Source of the DNA: Nilaparvata lugens
Lineage: Eukaryota; Arthropoda; Insecta; Hemiptera; Delphacidae
Direction: 5' to 3'
Length of the DNA stretch: 64,000 nucleotides
Assembly (NCBI RefSeq): GCF_014356525.2
Contig: NC_052509.1
Coordinates: forward strand, 32,945,852-33,009,851
The number at the start of each line of letters is the position of its first letter. The stretch's first letter is position 1. The notes under the pieces are model-generated. The model saw only the letters and a program-made list of their open reading frames with translations. It had not been told where the DNA came from and ran no database searches. The position numbers were made by a program, and so were the translations under genes. Positions 43,835 through 56,601 of this stretch are shown here, piece after piece.

Positions 43835-45225
43835 AATCTGGTGTGGTACACTCACACAACTTTCCTTGCTCATATTTGAAACTACGATCAAACTTCTGTA
43901 TATGTGTATATATAATTATTGTTTTCAGAGTACTTTTTCCTTAGTGTAAATTGTGGAATTCGATTATTTTTTAGTCGTAATTTTTTTTAAAGTCGTCAAA
44001 ACAGCTGTTCTACAGATGAAATATCTCGACTATGTGTTATTTTTATGAACTGCGCTACCTACCTACTCATGCACGAGAAGGAGGTTATTAGGTCCATTTC
44101 TCAAGGAAGAGGTGGACCCCCCATTAGTTCCCAGAGAGGAGAATCATGCCAGTTGATAGAGCTGATAAAAAGCTATCCATTTAATAAATTTGAAGAAAAT
44201 CGTTACAGCCGTTTTCGAGAAAACCGTGAAAAACATGTTTTTTTAGTGATTACCCGCCATTTTTCTTAAAATATTACGGAGCTCCTGCAATTTTCCCAGA
44301 AATGATACTCAAGTCAGTTGATAGGGCTTATAAATAGCTATCCATGGTATAAATTTGAAGAGAATCGTTAGAGTCGTTTTCGAGAAAACCGTGAAAAACA
44401 TGGTTTTATAGTGATTATACGCCATTTTTATCAAAAAAATTACAGATCTCCTGCATTTTTCCCAGAGATGAGACTCATGGCAGTTGATAGGACTTATAAA
44501 TAGCTATCCATGGTATAAATTTGAAGGAAATCGTTAGAGTCATTTTCGAGAAAACCGTGAAAAACATGGTTTGTTAGGGATTATCCGCCATTTTTCAAAA
44601 ATATTACGGAGCTCCTGCAATTTTCCCAGAAATGATACTCGTGTCAGTTGATAGGGCTTACAAATAGCTATCCATGGTATAAATTTGATAAAAAATCATT
44701 AGAGCCGTTTTCGAGGAAACCGTGAAAAACATGGTTTTCTAGTGATTATCCGCCATTTTTCTCAAAAATATTACTGAGCTCCTGCATTTTTCCCAGAAAT
44801 GAGACTCATGTCAGTTGATAGGGCTTATAAATAGCTATCCATGGTATAAATTTGAAGAGAATCGTTAGAGCCGTTTTCGAGAAAACCGTGAAAAACATGG
44901 TTTTTTAGTAATTATCTGCCATTTTTTCCATTTTGGACTGAATTTTATTGAATTTCTTGTTGTCGGATCCTCGTCGTATAAGGACCTTAAGTTTGAAATT
45001 TCAATTCAATCGGTTAATTAGGGATGGAGATATCGTGTTCACAGACATACACACATACACACACACATACACACACACACACATACACACACACACAGAC
45101 CAATACCCAAAAACCATGTTTTTGGACTCAGGGGACCTTGAAACGTATAGAAAACTTTAATAAGGGTACCTTAATTTTTTTGGAAAGCAATACTTTCCTT
45201 ACCTATGGTAATAGGGCAAGGAAAG
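43835..45225 (+). mobile_element. Minisatellite-bearing element 4 (five units; twin of element 1)
   Basis: Counterpart of element 1 in the second copy of the 15-kb duplication: five units at matching positions, differing by few substitutions and small deletions. It lies inside the second copy of the outer inverted repeat (arms 43143-43365 and about 45233-45425). Confidence 0.7.
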
Positions 45226-45228
45226 TAA

Positions 45229-48200
45229 AAAAGGCAAGATCAAATTTTTCTGTCCGATTACGAGATTTGGCAGAAATAGCTGAAAACTGAAAAATGAGCC
45301 GAAAATACGAGGTTTTTGCTCCATCCTGTATCTAGCACAAGGAAATCTAGCATGAAAAAAATGGTTCCAGACTTCTGTTATGTACCCAAATGATATATAA
45401 AGAATCAGAACTACAATATAAATTGCAAGCACACGCCCTTTTTTATGTCTATATTGACTGGACTACTAGCGAGGGAATGGTTTCTATTGTTAGCCGAAAA
45501 ATATTATTGTAATTTAAGTATGAACATGTACTCCTCAATCCTTACTCTCAAAGTTAATATTAATATTATTTTACTTATTGTTTAATAAATTTATAATACA
45601 TTTCATAGTTCTGATTATCCTCCTTTCAACGATATTGATCAATTTTGATTCAGAATTTTGATACGACGTTGATCAAATTTTCCATATAAAAAGTCTTGTC
45701 TCAATGAAGTCTGTTCCGAATTTTTAGAATATCACAAAACTCTATCAATAAGTCCACGAATTCTGATCTGAGCTTGTGGTCATGGATGTGGGATTATTCA
45801 TGATAAAAGAAGGGAAAGAATTGGCTTATACACGTACGGCGCACGTATCATCACGTCTGAACTACTGGACTGATTAACTTGAAATCTTTCATATAGATTC
45901 TTAATTTACTGTGGATGGTATGAGCCTATTTTAAATTCTTCAAGATTCCAGTAGGTCAGATATTAAGTTTTAAATTGGACCCTTGCGAAGCACGGGTTAC
46001 CTGCTAGTTGATAATAATATTCCAATCACTAATGATATTTCATTTGATGTTCACTAGTGGAGTATGAGGAAAGAAGATTTCAGCAAAAAAATTATCAAAA
46101 TCCATCCAACACACTCCCTTGCATATAACAAATTCTGCATATAGATTCAAATTTGCATTTATCGAGGATGGTTATGAGCCGATTTTAAACTCTTCAAGAT
46201 TTTAGTAGGTAACCTACTACCAGTAGGAGGTACCTAGGTTTACCGATGATTCTTTTCCATAATATCCACTTTTTTTCTCTGATGATCTATTCTCCAATGA
46301 GGAGATTCCATTCAAATATTGTCATTACTATTACTATTGCATTTCTATTTCTGCAATTTGTGAAAGCAGGAAGAAGATTATACACTCTAGTATTTTTCCA
46401 TTACCAGCAGGATCTCTGCAACTGTGCATATCTGCCAAGTTGAGGCATCCGCATTTTCGGTGTCGATCATCGCCTGCAATCAGAGGCAGTCTGTCTGCCC
46501 ATTTCGCTAACTTTGCACAATTTTGAAGCATCTGCAGTTGACAGGTGTCTGACTATTCAACTTTACATTCGTTCACTTCTAGTGGGAGTTACATATTGAA
46601 CTGTGTAGAAGCAAGAATCCTCGAGATTCGGTAACGGTAGTCACAAAAGTGTGGGATTGTCATAAATCTAAGTAGATATATTTCTCTCCATGAGTTACTC
46701 ATGGAATAACTCGCATCGCTCGCCTGTAAATCTAATTTTTTCCTACTTAGAGTGATGCGTACATGAGGTCGGGACTAGTGCGTGATTAATGAAAAATATT
46801 GTACGCTAGGTGTTCACATAAAGCTGCATACAGACTTAAGCTGGATTTTTCACAAATTGTTGAAGAGTCATCAGTATGAAATCATGCATTTGCAGTAGGT
46901 GTAATTTATTATTTTCCATATATAGGCCTAACCTCAATTCACTAATAATTATTGTCATACATTCAATAGTGTAGTGTGTCCTTTCAGATAATCCCCATCC
47001 AATGAGTATAGTAAGTTCTTCATATCTAGTAGAAACAGTGAGTTCTTCTCTTTTATACACCTTTTTTAATGTGCAAGAGACTTCTGCTCTTTCCAAACAG
47101 GCTGATAATTAATTTCACGCTGTGAACTATCACTGCTTCGTTTCCCCAGAGAAAACGTAGCAAAGCTTTTGTGAGCAAAGTAAAATTTTGTATAAGGATG
47201 AACTTCAAGCTTGGTGGAAAAAAGTTAAATATGAGAGCGACTTTACATATTTGCTTAGGTGTGTTCGGCGCTCTCTCAATTTAGAGTGCCTCTATTTAGA
47301 GTCGCTCTATTTAGAGCCTTCGCCTCTCCGGAGAATGAGAAAAGTCAACAAACAAGCAGCAACACCTTGAAATAATTAATCCGGCTAATAGAATTTTCCG
47401 GAACAAAGTTCGTAGATTTTTGTTCTGCTGCACTTAGGGAGGTGAAATTATACTTTCTCAATTATTTCCTTGCAACATTCACCTCCGACGCCCCAAGGTG
47501 GTTGGTTGTTTGCGTGTCAAGTTGACATTAGTTGATAATCCAAGATGCTTTATAAACTATCAGTTTCTTCAACTTTTAAAAAAATGTCTAGTATTTTTAC
47601 TAACTTATGAGTTATTGTCATAGCAGATTTTATGTAGAATAGAAAGCATGAGTTATTATCTTTTACTATTTTTCTCAATCATTCAGTCCTTGAATAATAA
47701 TAGTAATTGTATTATTAGTATCATGATATGATTATACTATTATTTATTTTCTAGTTAGAGTAGAGAAGTTGAGAAGTAAGAGGAAGATAACAATTATTGG
47801 ATTCAGGTAGTTACAATGATTCATTATTGAGTATTAAATTTTGTGGATATTATTTTAATATGAATATGAATTTAATATTTGACAGAACAAACTCTTATGT
47901 CTAAAATGATAAAAATCTGGTGTGGCGCACTCACACAACTTTCCTTGCCGTTATGAAAATTGATCACCTAACGCTAGTGTAAACGCGCATCTCAAGTCAA
48001 AGATCTGAGTCAGCTGGTGACAGGTCAATAACGCTGGATACACACGAGATCTGCTATCTCTTCATAGTGAATAATTTAATAGAATCAACAGTTGCCAAGA
48101 GTTTTCAATTGAATATTTTACATTTTCTTAAATTTTGAGCTTATTTTCAATTGTAGGTGAAAATGTTACTGGACATTAATTGAAGAGATTTCCATGCTCA

Positions 48201-49646
48201 ATTTTTTCCAGTCAAAATTTTCGTTTATATTATATCTGAGACCTGATAATTGGAAATCTAAAATCGAACTTTGCATAGATGGGGTGGAGCTCCTGAAATT
48301 TCTACAGATATGGGACTTGTGGCAGTTGATAGAGCTTATTGATGACTATTTTAGATATAACTTTAATCAAAATCGTTGGAGCCGTTTTCGAGAAAATCGC
48401 AAAAAACCCTGAGTAGTGGGTTATTACAAGAACAGCCTACCCAAACAGGGGCATGGCCTTGCCCCCAGGACCCCTGCCTTTTCCTCATCAAAGTTGGATC
48501 TAGTTGGAACTGTTTTCGGATGAGAATGAGATTCCTTGTCTTGTCTCTGACAGTACTGTCATAAACTGTACCAACATAATACTTTAGTAGTATTTATCAA
48601 ATCAACAAATTACCATTGCTGAATGAATCGCTAACAAAATTATCTAATATTCTATAAGATTATAAAAACTGCAAACATTATCATGTAAGGAATTTAAACT
48701 TATAACCACTCTCTTGTTTCAAGTTCCAATGAGTTATTGTAATTATAATTCAGAGCTGATTTTAAACAGGAAACAAATATAAAAAATCTGGTGTGGCGCC
48801 TCACAACAACTTTCCTTGCCGTTATGAAAATTGATCACCTAACGCGTAGTGTAAACGCGCATCTCAAGTCAAAGATCTGAGTCAGCTGGTGACAGGTCAA
48901 TAACGCTGGATACACACGAGAGATCTGCTCTCTCTTCATAGTGAATAATTTAATAGAATCAACAGTTGCCAAGAGTTTTCAATTGAATATTTTACATTTT
49001 CTTAAATTTTGAGCTTATTTTCAATTGTAGGTGAAAAAAGTTACTGGACATTAATTGAAGAGATTCCATGCTCAATTTTTTCCAGTCAAAATTTTCGTTA
49101 TATTATATCTGAGACCTGATAATTGGAAATCTAAAATCGAACTTTGCATAGATGGGGTGAGCTCCTGAAATTTCTACATATGGGACTTGTGGCAGTTGAT
49201 AGAGCTTATTGATGACTATTTTAGATATAACTTCCATCAAATCGTTGAAGCCTTTTCGAGAAAATATCGCAAAAAACCCTGAGTAGTGGGTTTTACAAGA
49301 ACAGCCTACCCAACAGGGCATGGCTTGCCCCCAGGACCCTGCTTTTCCTCATCAAAGTTGGATCTAGTTGGAACTGTTTTCGGATGAGAATGAGATTCCT
49401 TGTCTTGTCTCTGACAGTACTGTCATAAACTGTACCAACATAATACTTTAGTAGTATTTATCAAATCAAACAAATTACCATGCTGAATGAATCGCTAACA
49501 AAATTATCTAATATTCTATAAGATTTATAAAACTGCAAACATTATCATGTAAGGAATTTAAACTTATAACCACTCTCTTGTTTCAAGTTCCAATGATTAT
49601 GTAATTATAATTCAGAGCTGATTTTAAACAGGAAACAAATATAAAA
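45229..49646 (+). repeat. Array spacer, third full copy, expanded by a 0.86-kb duplication
   Basis: It follows the spacer order as far as about 48784, then repeats 47914-48784 as 48785-49640. Both copies begin aatctggtgtgg, so the duplicated block starts at the terminus of the short related element. The second copy has many one-base differences. Confidence 0.8.
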
Positions 49647-51517
49647 AATCTGGTGTGTACACTCACACAACTTTCCTTGCTCATATTTGAAACTACGATC
49701 AGACTTCTGTATATGGTGTATATATAATGTTTTCAAAGTACTTTTTCTTTGTGTGAATGTGAAAATTCGATGATTTTTTTAGTCGTCATTTTTTAAAGTC
49801 GTCAAAACAGCTGTTCTACAGATGAAATCTCGACTAGTTGTTCTTTTTATGAATGCGCTACCTACCTACCTCATGCACGAGAAGGAGGTTACTAAGTCCA
49901 TTCCCAAGGATGGGGTTGACCCCCATTGGTTCCCAGAAAGGACTCATGCCAGTTGATAGAGCTGATAAATAATGATACAGGGTATGAATTTGAAAAATCG
50001 GTCAAGTTATTTTTGAGAAATCGTGAAAAACATGGTTTTCAGTAATTATCCGCCTTTTTCTCAAGAATATTACGGAGCTCCTGCAATTTTCCAAGGAAGA
50101 ACTCATGTCATTTGATAGGGCTTATGATAGCTATCCATGGTTTGAATTTGAAGAAAATCGTTAAAACCATTTTCGAGAAAAAACCGTGAAAACCCTGGTT
50201 TTTTGTCATTATCCGCCATTTTTCTCAAAATATTACGGAGCTCATGGAACTTTCCCAGAAATGAGACTCATGCCAGTTGATAGTGCTTATAAATATCTAT
50301 CCATGGTATGAATTTGAAGAAAATCGTTAGAGCCGTTTTCGAGAAAACGGTGAAAAACATGGATTTTTAGTCATTATCCGCCATTTTTCTCAAGAATATT
50401 ACGGAGCTCCTGAAATTTCCAGAAAGAGACTTATGCAGATGATAGGGCTTATAAATAGCTATCCATGGTATAAATTTGAAGAAAATCGAAATCGTTGGAG
50501 CCGTTTTCGAGAAAACGGTGAAAAACATGGATTTTTAGTCATTATCCGCCATTTTTCTCAAGAATATTACGGAGCTCCTGAAATTTTCCCAGAAATGAGA
50601 CTTATGCCAGATGATAGGGCTTATAAATAGCTATCCATGGTATGAATTGAAGGAAATCGTTGGAGCCGTTTTCGAGAAAACGGTGAAAAACATGGATTTT
50701 TAGTCATTATCCGCCATTTTTCTCAAGAATATTACGGAGCTCCTGAAATTTTCCCAGAAATGAGACTTATGCCAGATGATAGGGCTTATAAATAGCTATC
50801 CATGGTATAAATTTGAAGAAAATCGTTGGAGCCGTTTTCGAGAAAACGGTGAAAAACATGGATTTTTAGTCATTATCCGCCATTTTCTCAAGAATATTAC
50901 GGAGCTCCTGAAATTTTCCAGGAATGAGACTTATGCCAGATGATAGGACTTATAAATAGCTATCCATGGTATAAATTTGAAGAAAATCGTTGGAGCCGTT
51001 TTCGAGAAAACGGTGAAAAACATGGTTTTCTAGTGATTATCCGCCATTTTTCTCAAAAATATTACTGAGCTCCTGCATTTCTCCCAGAAATGAGACTCAT
51101 GTCAGTTGATAGGGCTTATAAATAGCTATCCATGGTATAAATTTGAAGAGAATCGTTAGAGCCGTTTTCGAGAAAACCGTGAAAAACATGGTTTTTTAGT
51201 AATTATCTGCCATTTTTTCCACCATTTTGGACTGAATTTTATTGAATTTCTTGTTGTCGGATCCTCGTCGTATAAGGACCTAAGTTTGAAATCTCAATTC
51301 AATCGGTTAATTAGGGATGGAGATATCGTGTTCAGACATACACACATACACACACACATACACACACACACACATACACACACACACAGACCAATACCCA
51401 AAACCATGTTTTTGGACTCAGGGGACCTTGAAACGTATAGAAAACTTTAAATAAGGGTACCTTAATTTTTTTGGAAAGCAATACTTTCCTTACCTATGGT
51501 AATAGGGCAAGGAAAGT
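49647..51517 (+). mobile_element. Minisatellite-bearing element 5 (eight units; twin of element 2)
   Basis: Eight units with markers near 50052, 50210, 50380, 50548, 50711, 50878, 51041 and 51206, matching element 2 in number and order. The first units (49900-50250) have many small deletions. CA repeat at 51335-51390, then the hairpin. Confidence 0.7.
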
Positions 51518-51519
51518 AA

Positions 51520-54500
51520 AAAAGGCAAGATCAAATTTTTCTGTCCGATTACGAGATTGGCAGAAATAGCTGAAAACTGAAAAATGAGCCGAAAATACGA
51601 GGTTTTTGCTCCATCCTGTATCTAGCACAAGGAAATCTAGCATGAAAAATTGGTTCCAGACTTCTGTTATGTACCCAAATGATATATTAAAGAATCAGAA
51701 CTACAATATAAATTGCAAGCACACGCCCTTTTTTATGTCTATATTGACTGGACTACTAGCGAGGGAATGGTTTCTATTGTTAGCCGAAAAATATTATTGT
51801 AATTTAAGTATGAACATGTACTCCTCAATCCTTACTCTCAAAGTTAATATTAATATTATTTTACTTATTGTTTAATAAATTTATTAATACATTTCATAGT
51901 TCTGATTATCCTCCTTTCAACGATATTGATCAATTTTGATTCAGAATTTTGATACGACGTTGATCAAATTTTCCATATTAAAAAGTCTTGTCTCAATGAA
52001 GTCTGTTCCGAATTTTTAGAATATCACAAAACTCTATCAATAAGTCCACGAATTCTGATCTGAGCTTGTGGTCATGGATGTGGGATTATTCATGATAAAA
52101 GAAGGGAAAGAATTGGCTTATACACGTACGGCGCACGTATCATCACGTCTGAACTACTGGACTGATTAACTTGAAATCTTTCATATAGATTCTTAATTTA
52201 CTGTGGATGGTTATGAGCCTATTTTAAATCTTCAAGATTCCAGTAGGTCAGATATTAAGTTTTAAATTGGACCCTTGCGAAGCACGGGTTACCTGCTAGT
52301 TGATAATAATATTCCAATCACTAATGATATTTCATTTGATGTTCACTAGTGGAGTATGAGGAAAGAAGATTTCAGCAAAAAAATTATCAAAATCCATCCA
52401 ACACACTCCCTTGCATATAACAAATTCTGCATATAGATTCAAATTTTGCATTTATCGAGGATGGTTATGAGCCGATTTTAAACTCTTCAAGATTTTAGTA
52501 GGTAACCTACTACCAGTAGGAGGTACCTAGGTTTACCGATGATACTTTTCCATAATATCCACTTTTTTTCTCTGATGATCTATTCTCCAATGAGGAGATT
52601 CCATTCAAATATTGTCATTACTATTACTATTGCATTTCTATTTCTGCAATTTGTGAAAGCAGGAAGAAGATTATACACTCTAGTATTTTTCCATTAACCA
52701 GCAGGATCTCTGCAACTGTGCATATCTGCCAAGTTGAGGCATCCGCATTTTCGGTGTCGATCATCGCCTGCAATCGGAGGCAGTCTGTCTGCCCATTTCG
52801 CTAACTTTGCACAATTTTGAAGCATCTGCAGTTGACAGGTGTCTGACTATTCAACTTTACATTCGTTCACTTCTAGTGGGAGTTACATATTGAACATGTG
52901 TGTAGAAGCAAGAATCCTCGAGATTCGGTAACGGTAGTCACAAAAGTGTGGGATTGTCATAAATCTAAGTAGATATATTTCTCTCCATGAGTTACTCATG
53001 GAATAACTCGCATCGCTCGCCTGTAAATCTAATTTTTTCCTACTTAGAGTGATGCGTACATGAGGTCGGGACTAGTGCGTGATTAATGAAAAATATTGTA
53101 CGCTAGGTGTTCACATAAAGCTGCATACAGACTTAAGCTGGATTTTTCACAAATTGTTGAAGAGTCATCAGTATGAAATCATGCATTTGCAGTAGGTGTA
53201 ATTTATTATTTTCCAATATATAGGCCTAACCTCAATTCACTAATAATTATTGTCATACATTCAATAGTGTAGTGTGTCCTTTCAGATAATCCCCATCCAA
53301 TGAGTATAGTAAGTTCTTCATATCTAGTAGAAACAGTGAGTTCTTCTCTTTTATACACCTTTTTAATGTGCAAGAGACTTCTGCTCTTTCCAAACAGGCT
53401 GATAATTATTCACGCTGTGTGACTATCAGCTTCGTTTCGCCCCAGAGAAAACGTAGCAAAGCTTTTGTGAGCAAAGTAAAATTTTGTATAAGGATGAACT
53501 TCAAGCTTGGTGGAAAAAAGTTAAATATGAGAGCGACTTTACATATTTGCTTAGGTGTGTTCGGCGCTCTCTCAATTTAGAGTGCCTCTATTTAGAGTCG
53601 CTCTATTTAGAGCCTTCGCCTCTCCGGAGAATGAGAAAAGTCAACAAACAAGCAGCAACACCTTGAAATAATTAATCCGGCTAATAGAATTTTCCGGAAC
53701 AAAGTTCGTAGATTTTTGTTCTGCTGCACTTAGGGAGGTGAAATTATACTTTCTCAATTATTTTCCTTGCAACATTCGCCTCCGACGCCCCAAGGTGGTT
53801 GGTTGTTTGCGTGTCAAGTTGACATTAGTTGATAATCCAAGATGCTTTATAAACTATCAGTTTCTTCAACTTTTTAAAAAAATGTCTAGTATTTTTACTA
53901 ACTTATGAGTTATTGTCATAGCAGATTTTATGTAGAATAGAAAGCATGAGTTATTATCTTTTACTATTTTTCTCAATCATTCAGTCCTTGAATAATAATA
54001 GTAATTGATTATTATTAGTATCATGATAGATTATACTATATTTTATTTTCTAGTTAGAGTAGAGAAGTTGAGAAGTAAGAGGAAGATAACAATTATTGGA
54101 TTCAGGTAGTTACAATGATTCATTATTGAGTATTAAATTTTGTGGATATTATTTTAATATGAATATGAATTTAATATTTGACAGAACAAACTCTTATGTC
54201 TAAAATGATAAAAATCTGGTGTGGCGCACTCACACACTTCCTTGCCGTTATGAAAATTGATCACCTAACGCTAGTGTAAACGCGCATCTCAAGTCAAGAT
54301 CTGAGTCAGCTGGTGACAGGTCAATAACGCTGGATACACACGAGATCTGCTATCTCTTCATAGTGAATAATTTAATAGAATCAACAGTTGCCAAGAGTTT
54401 TCATTTTACATTTTCTTAAATTTTGAGCTTATTTTCAATTGTAGGTGAAAATGTTACTGGACATTAATTGAAGAGATTTCATGCTCAATTTTTTCAGTCA

Positions 54501-55059
54501 AAATTTTCGTGTATATTATATCTGACCTGATAATTGGAAATCTAAAATCGAACTTTGCATAGATGGGGTGGAGCTCCTGAAATTTCTACAGATATGGGAC
54601 TTGTGGCAGTTGATAGAGCTTATTGATGACTATTTTAGATATAACTTTAATCAAAATCGTGGAGCCGTTTTCGAGAAAATCGCAAAAAACCCTGAGTAGT
54701 GGGTTATTACAAGAACAGCCTACCCACAGGGGCATGGCTTGCCCCAGGACCCTGCCTTTTCCTCATCAAAGTTGGATCTAGTTGGAACTGTTTTCGGATG
54801 AGAATGAGATTCCTTGTCTTGTCTCTGACAGTACTGTCATAAACTGTACAACATAATTAGTAGTATTATCAAATCAAACAAATTACCATTGCTGAATGAA
54901 TCGCTAACAAAATTATCTAATATTCTATAAGATTTATAAAAACTGCAAACATTATCATGTAAAGAATTTAAACTTTATAACCACTCTCTTGTTTCAAGTT
55001 CCAATGAGTTATTGTAATTATAATTCAGAGCTGATTTTAAACAGGAAAAAAATATAAAA
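51520..55059 (+). repeat. Array spacer, fourth full copy
   Basis: Same content as 35648-39206, including the Helitron-like end at 52271-52299. The stretch 54230-54880 has a raised rate of small deletions. Confidence 0.8.
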
Positions 55060-56601
55060 AATCTGGTGTGGTACACTCACACAACTTTCCTTGCTCATAT
55101 TTGAAACTACGATCAGACTTCTGTATATGGTGTATATATAATTGTTTTCAAAGTACTTTTTCTTTGTGGGATGTGAAATTCGATGATTTTTTTAGTCGTC
55201 ATTTTTTAAAGTCGTCAAAACAGCCTGTTATCTCAGATGAAATATCTCGACTATGTGTTCTTTTTATGAACTGCGCTACCTACCTACCTCATGCACGAGA
55301 AGGAGGTTACTAAGTCCATTTCCCAAGGATGGGGTGGACCCCCCATTGGTTTCCCAGAAAGGAAACTCATGCCAGTTGATAGAGCTGATAAATAATGATA
55401 CAGGGTATGAATTTGAAAAAAATCGGTCAAGTTATTTTTGAGAAATCGTGAAAAACATGGTTTTTCAGTAATTATCCGCCATTTTTCTCAAGAATATTAC
55501 GGAGCTCCTGCAATTTTCCAAGGAAAGAACTCATGTCATTTGATAGGGCTTATGAATAGCTATCCATGGTTTGAATTTGAAGAAAATCGTTAAAACCATT
55601 TTCGAGAAAACCGTGAAAACCCTGGTTTTTTGGTCATTATCCGCCATTTTTCTCAAGAATATTACGGAGCTCATGGAACTTTCCCAGAAATGAGACTCAT
55701 GCCAGTTGATAGTGCTTATAAATATCTATCCATGGTATGAATTTGAAGAAAATCGTTAGAGCCGTTTTCGAGAAAACGGTGAAAAACATGGATTTTTAGT
55801 CATTATCCGCCATTTTTCTCAAGAATATTACGGAGCTCCTGAAATTTTCCCAGAAATGAGACTTATGCCAGATGATAGGGCTTATAAATAGCTATCCATG
55901 GTATAAATTTGAAGAAAATCGTTGGAGCCGTTTTCGAGAAAACGGTGAAAAACATGGATTTTTAGTCATTATCCGCCATTTTTCTCAAGAATATTACGGA
56001 GCTCCTGAAATTTTCCCAGAAATGAGACTATGCCAGATGATAGGGCTTATAATAGCTATCCATGGTATAAATTTGAAGAAAATCGTTGGAGCCGTTTTCG
56101 AGAAAACGGTGAAAAACATGGATTTTTAGTCATTATCCGCCTTTTTCTCAAGAATATTACGGAGCTCCTGAAATTTTTCCAGGAATGAGACTTATGCCAG
56201 TTGATAGGGCTTATAAATAGCTATCCATGATATAATTTGAAGAAAATCGTTAGAGCCATTTTCGAGAAAAACGTGAAAAACATGGTTTTTTAGTAATTAT
56301 CCGCCATTTTTTCCGCCATCTTGAATTGAATTCTATTGAATTTCTTATTGTCGGGTCCTCATGGTATAGGGACCTTAAGTTTAAAATTTCAAGTCGATCG
56401 GTTAATTAGGAATGGAGTTATCGTGTTCACAGACATACACACACACACATACACACATACACACACACAGACCAACACCCAAAAATCATGTTTTTGGACT
56501 CAGGGGACCTTGAAACGTATAGAAAATTTGAAATTGGGGTACCTTAATTTTTTTTGGAAAGCAATACTTTCCTTACCCTATGGTAGTAGGGCAAGGAAAG
56601 T
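55060..56601 (+). mobile_element. Minisatellite-bearing element 6 (six units; twin of element 3)
   Basis: Six units (markers about 55478, 55645, 55810, 55975, 56139, 56304), CA repeat, and the cleanest hairpin of the series (actttccttaccct with agggcaaggaaagt, one G-U pair). Sequence beyond 56601 is unique, so this copy defines the element's 3' boundary. Confidence 0.75.

Larger units (their letters stand above)
42294..56601 (+). repeat. Second copy of the 15-kb duplication, with an internal 0.86-kb extra duplication
   Basis: It repeats the order of 27236-40724. After about 48790 the offset rises from about 15,035 to about 15,890 because a block of about 0.86 kb is present twice. It ends exactly at the 3' hairpin of the sixth minisatellite element, beyond which sequence is unique. 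Many single-base deletions relative to the first copy lie in 48600-50200 and 54230-54880. Confidence 0.9.
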
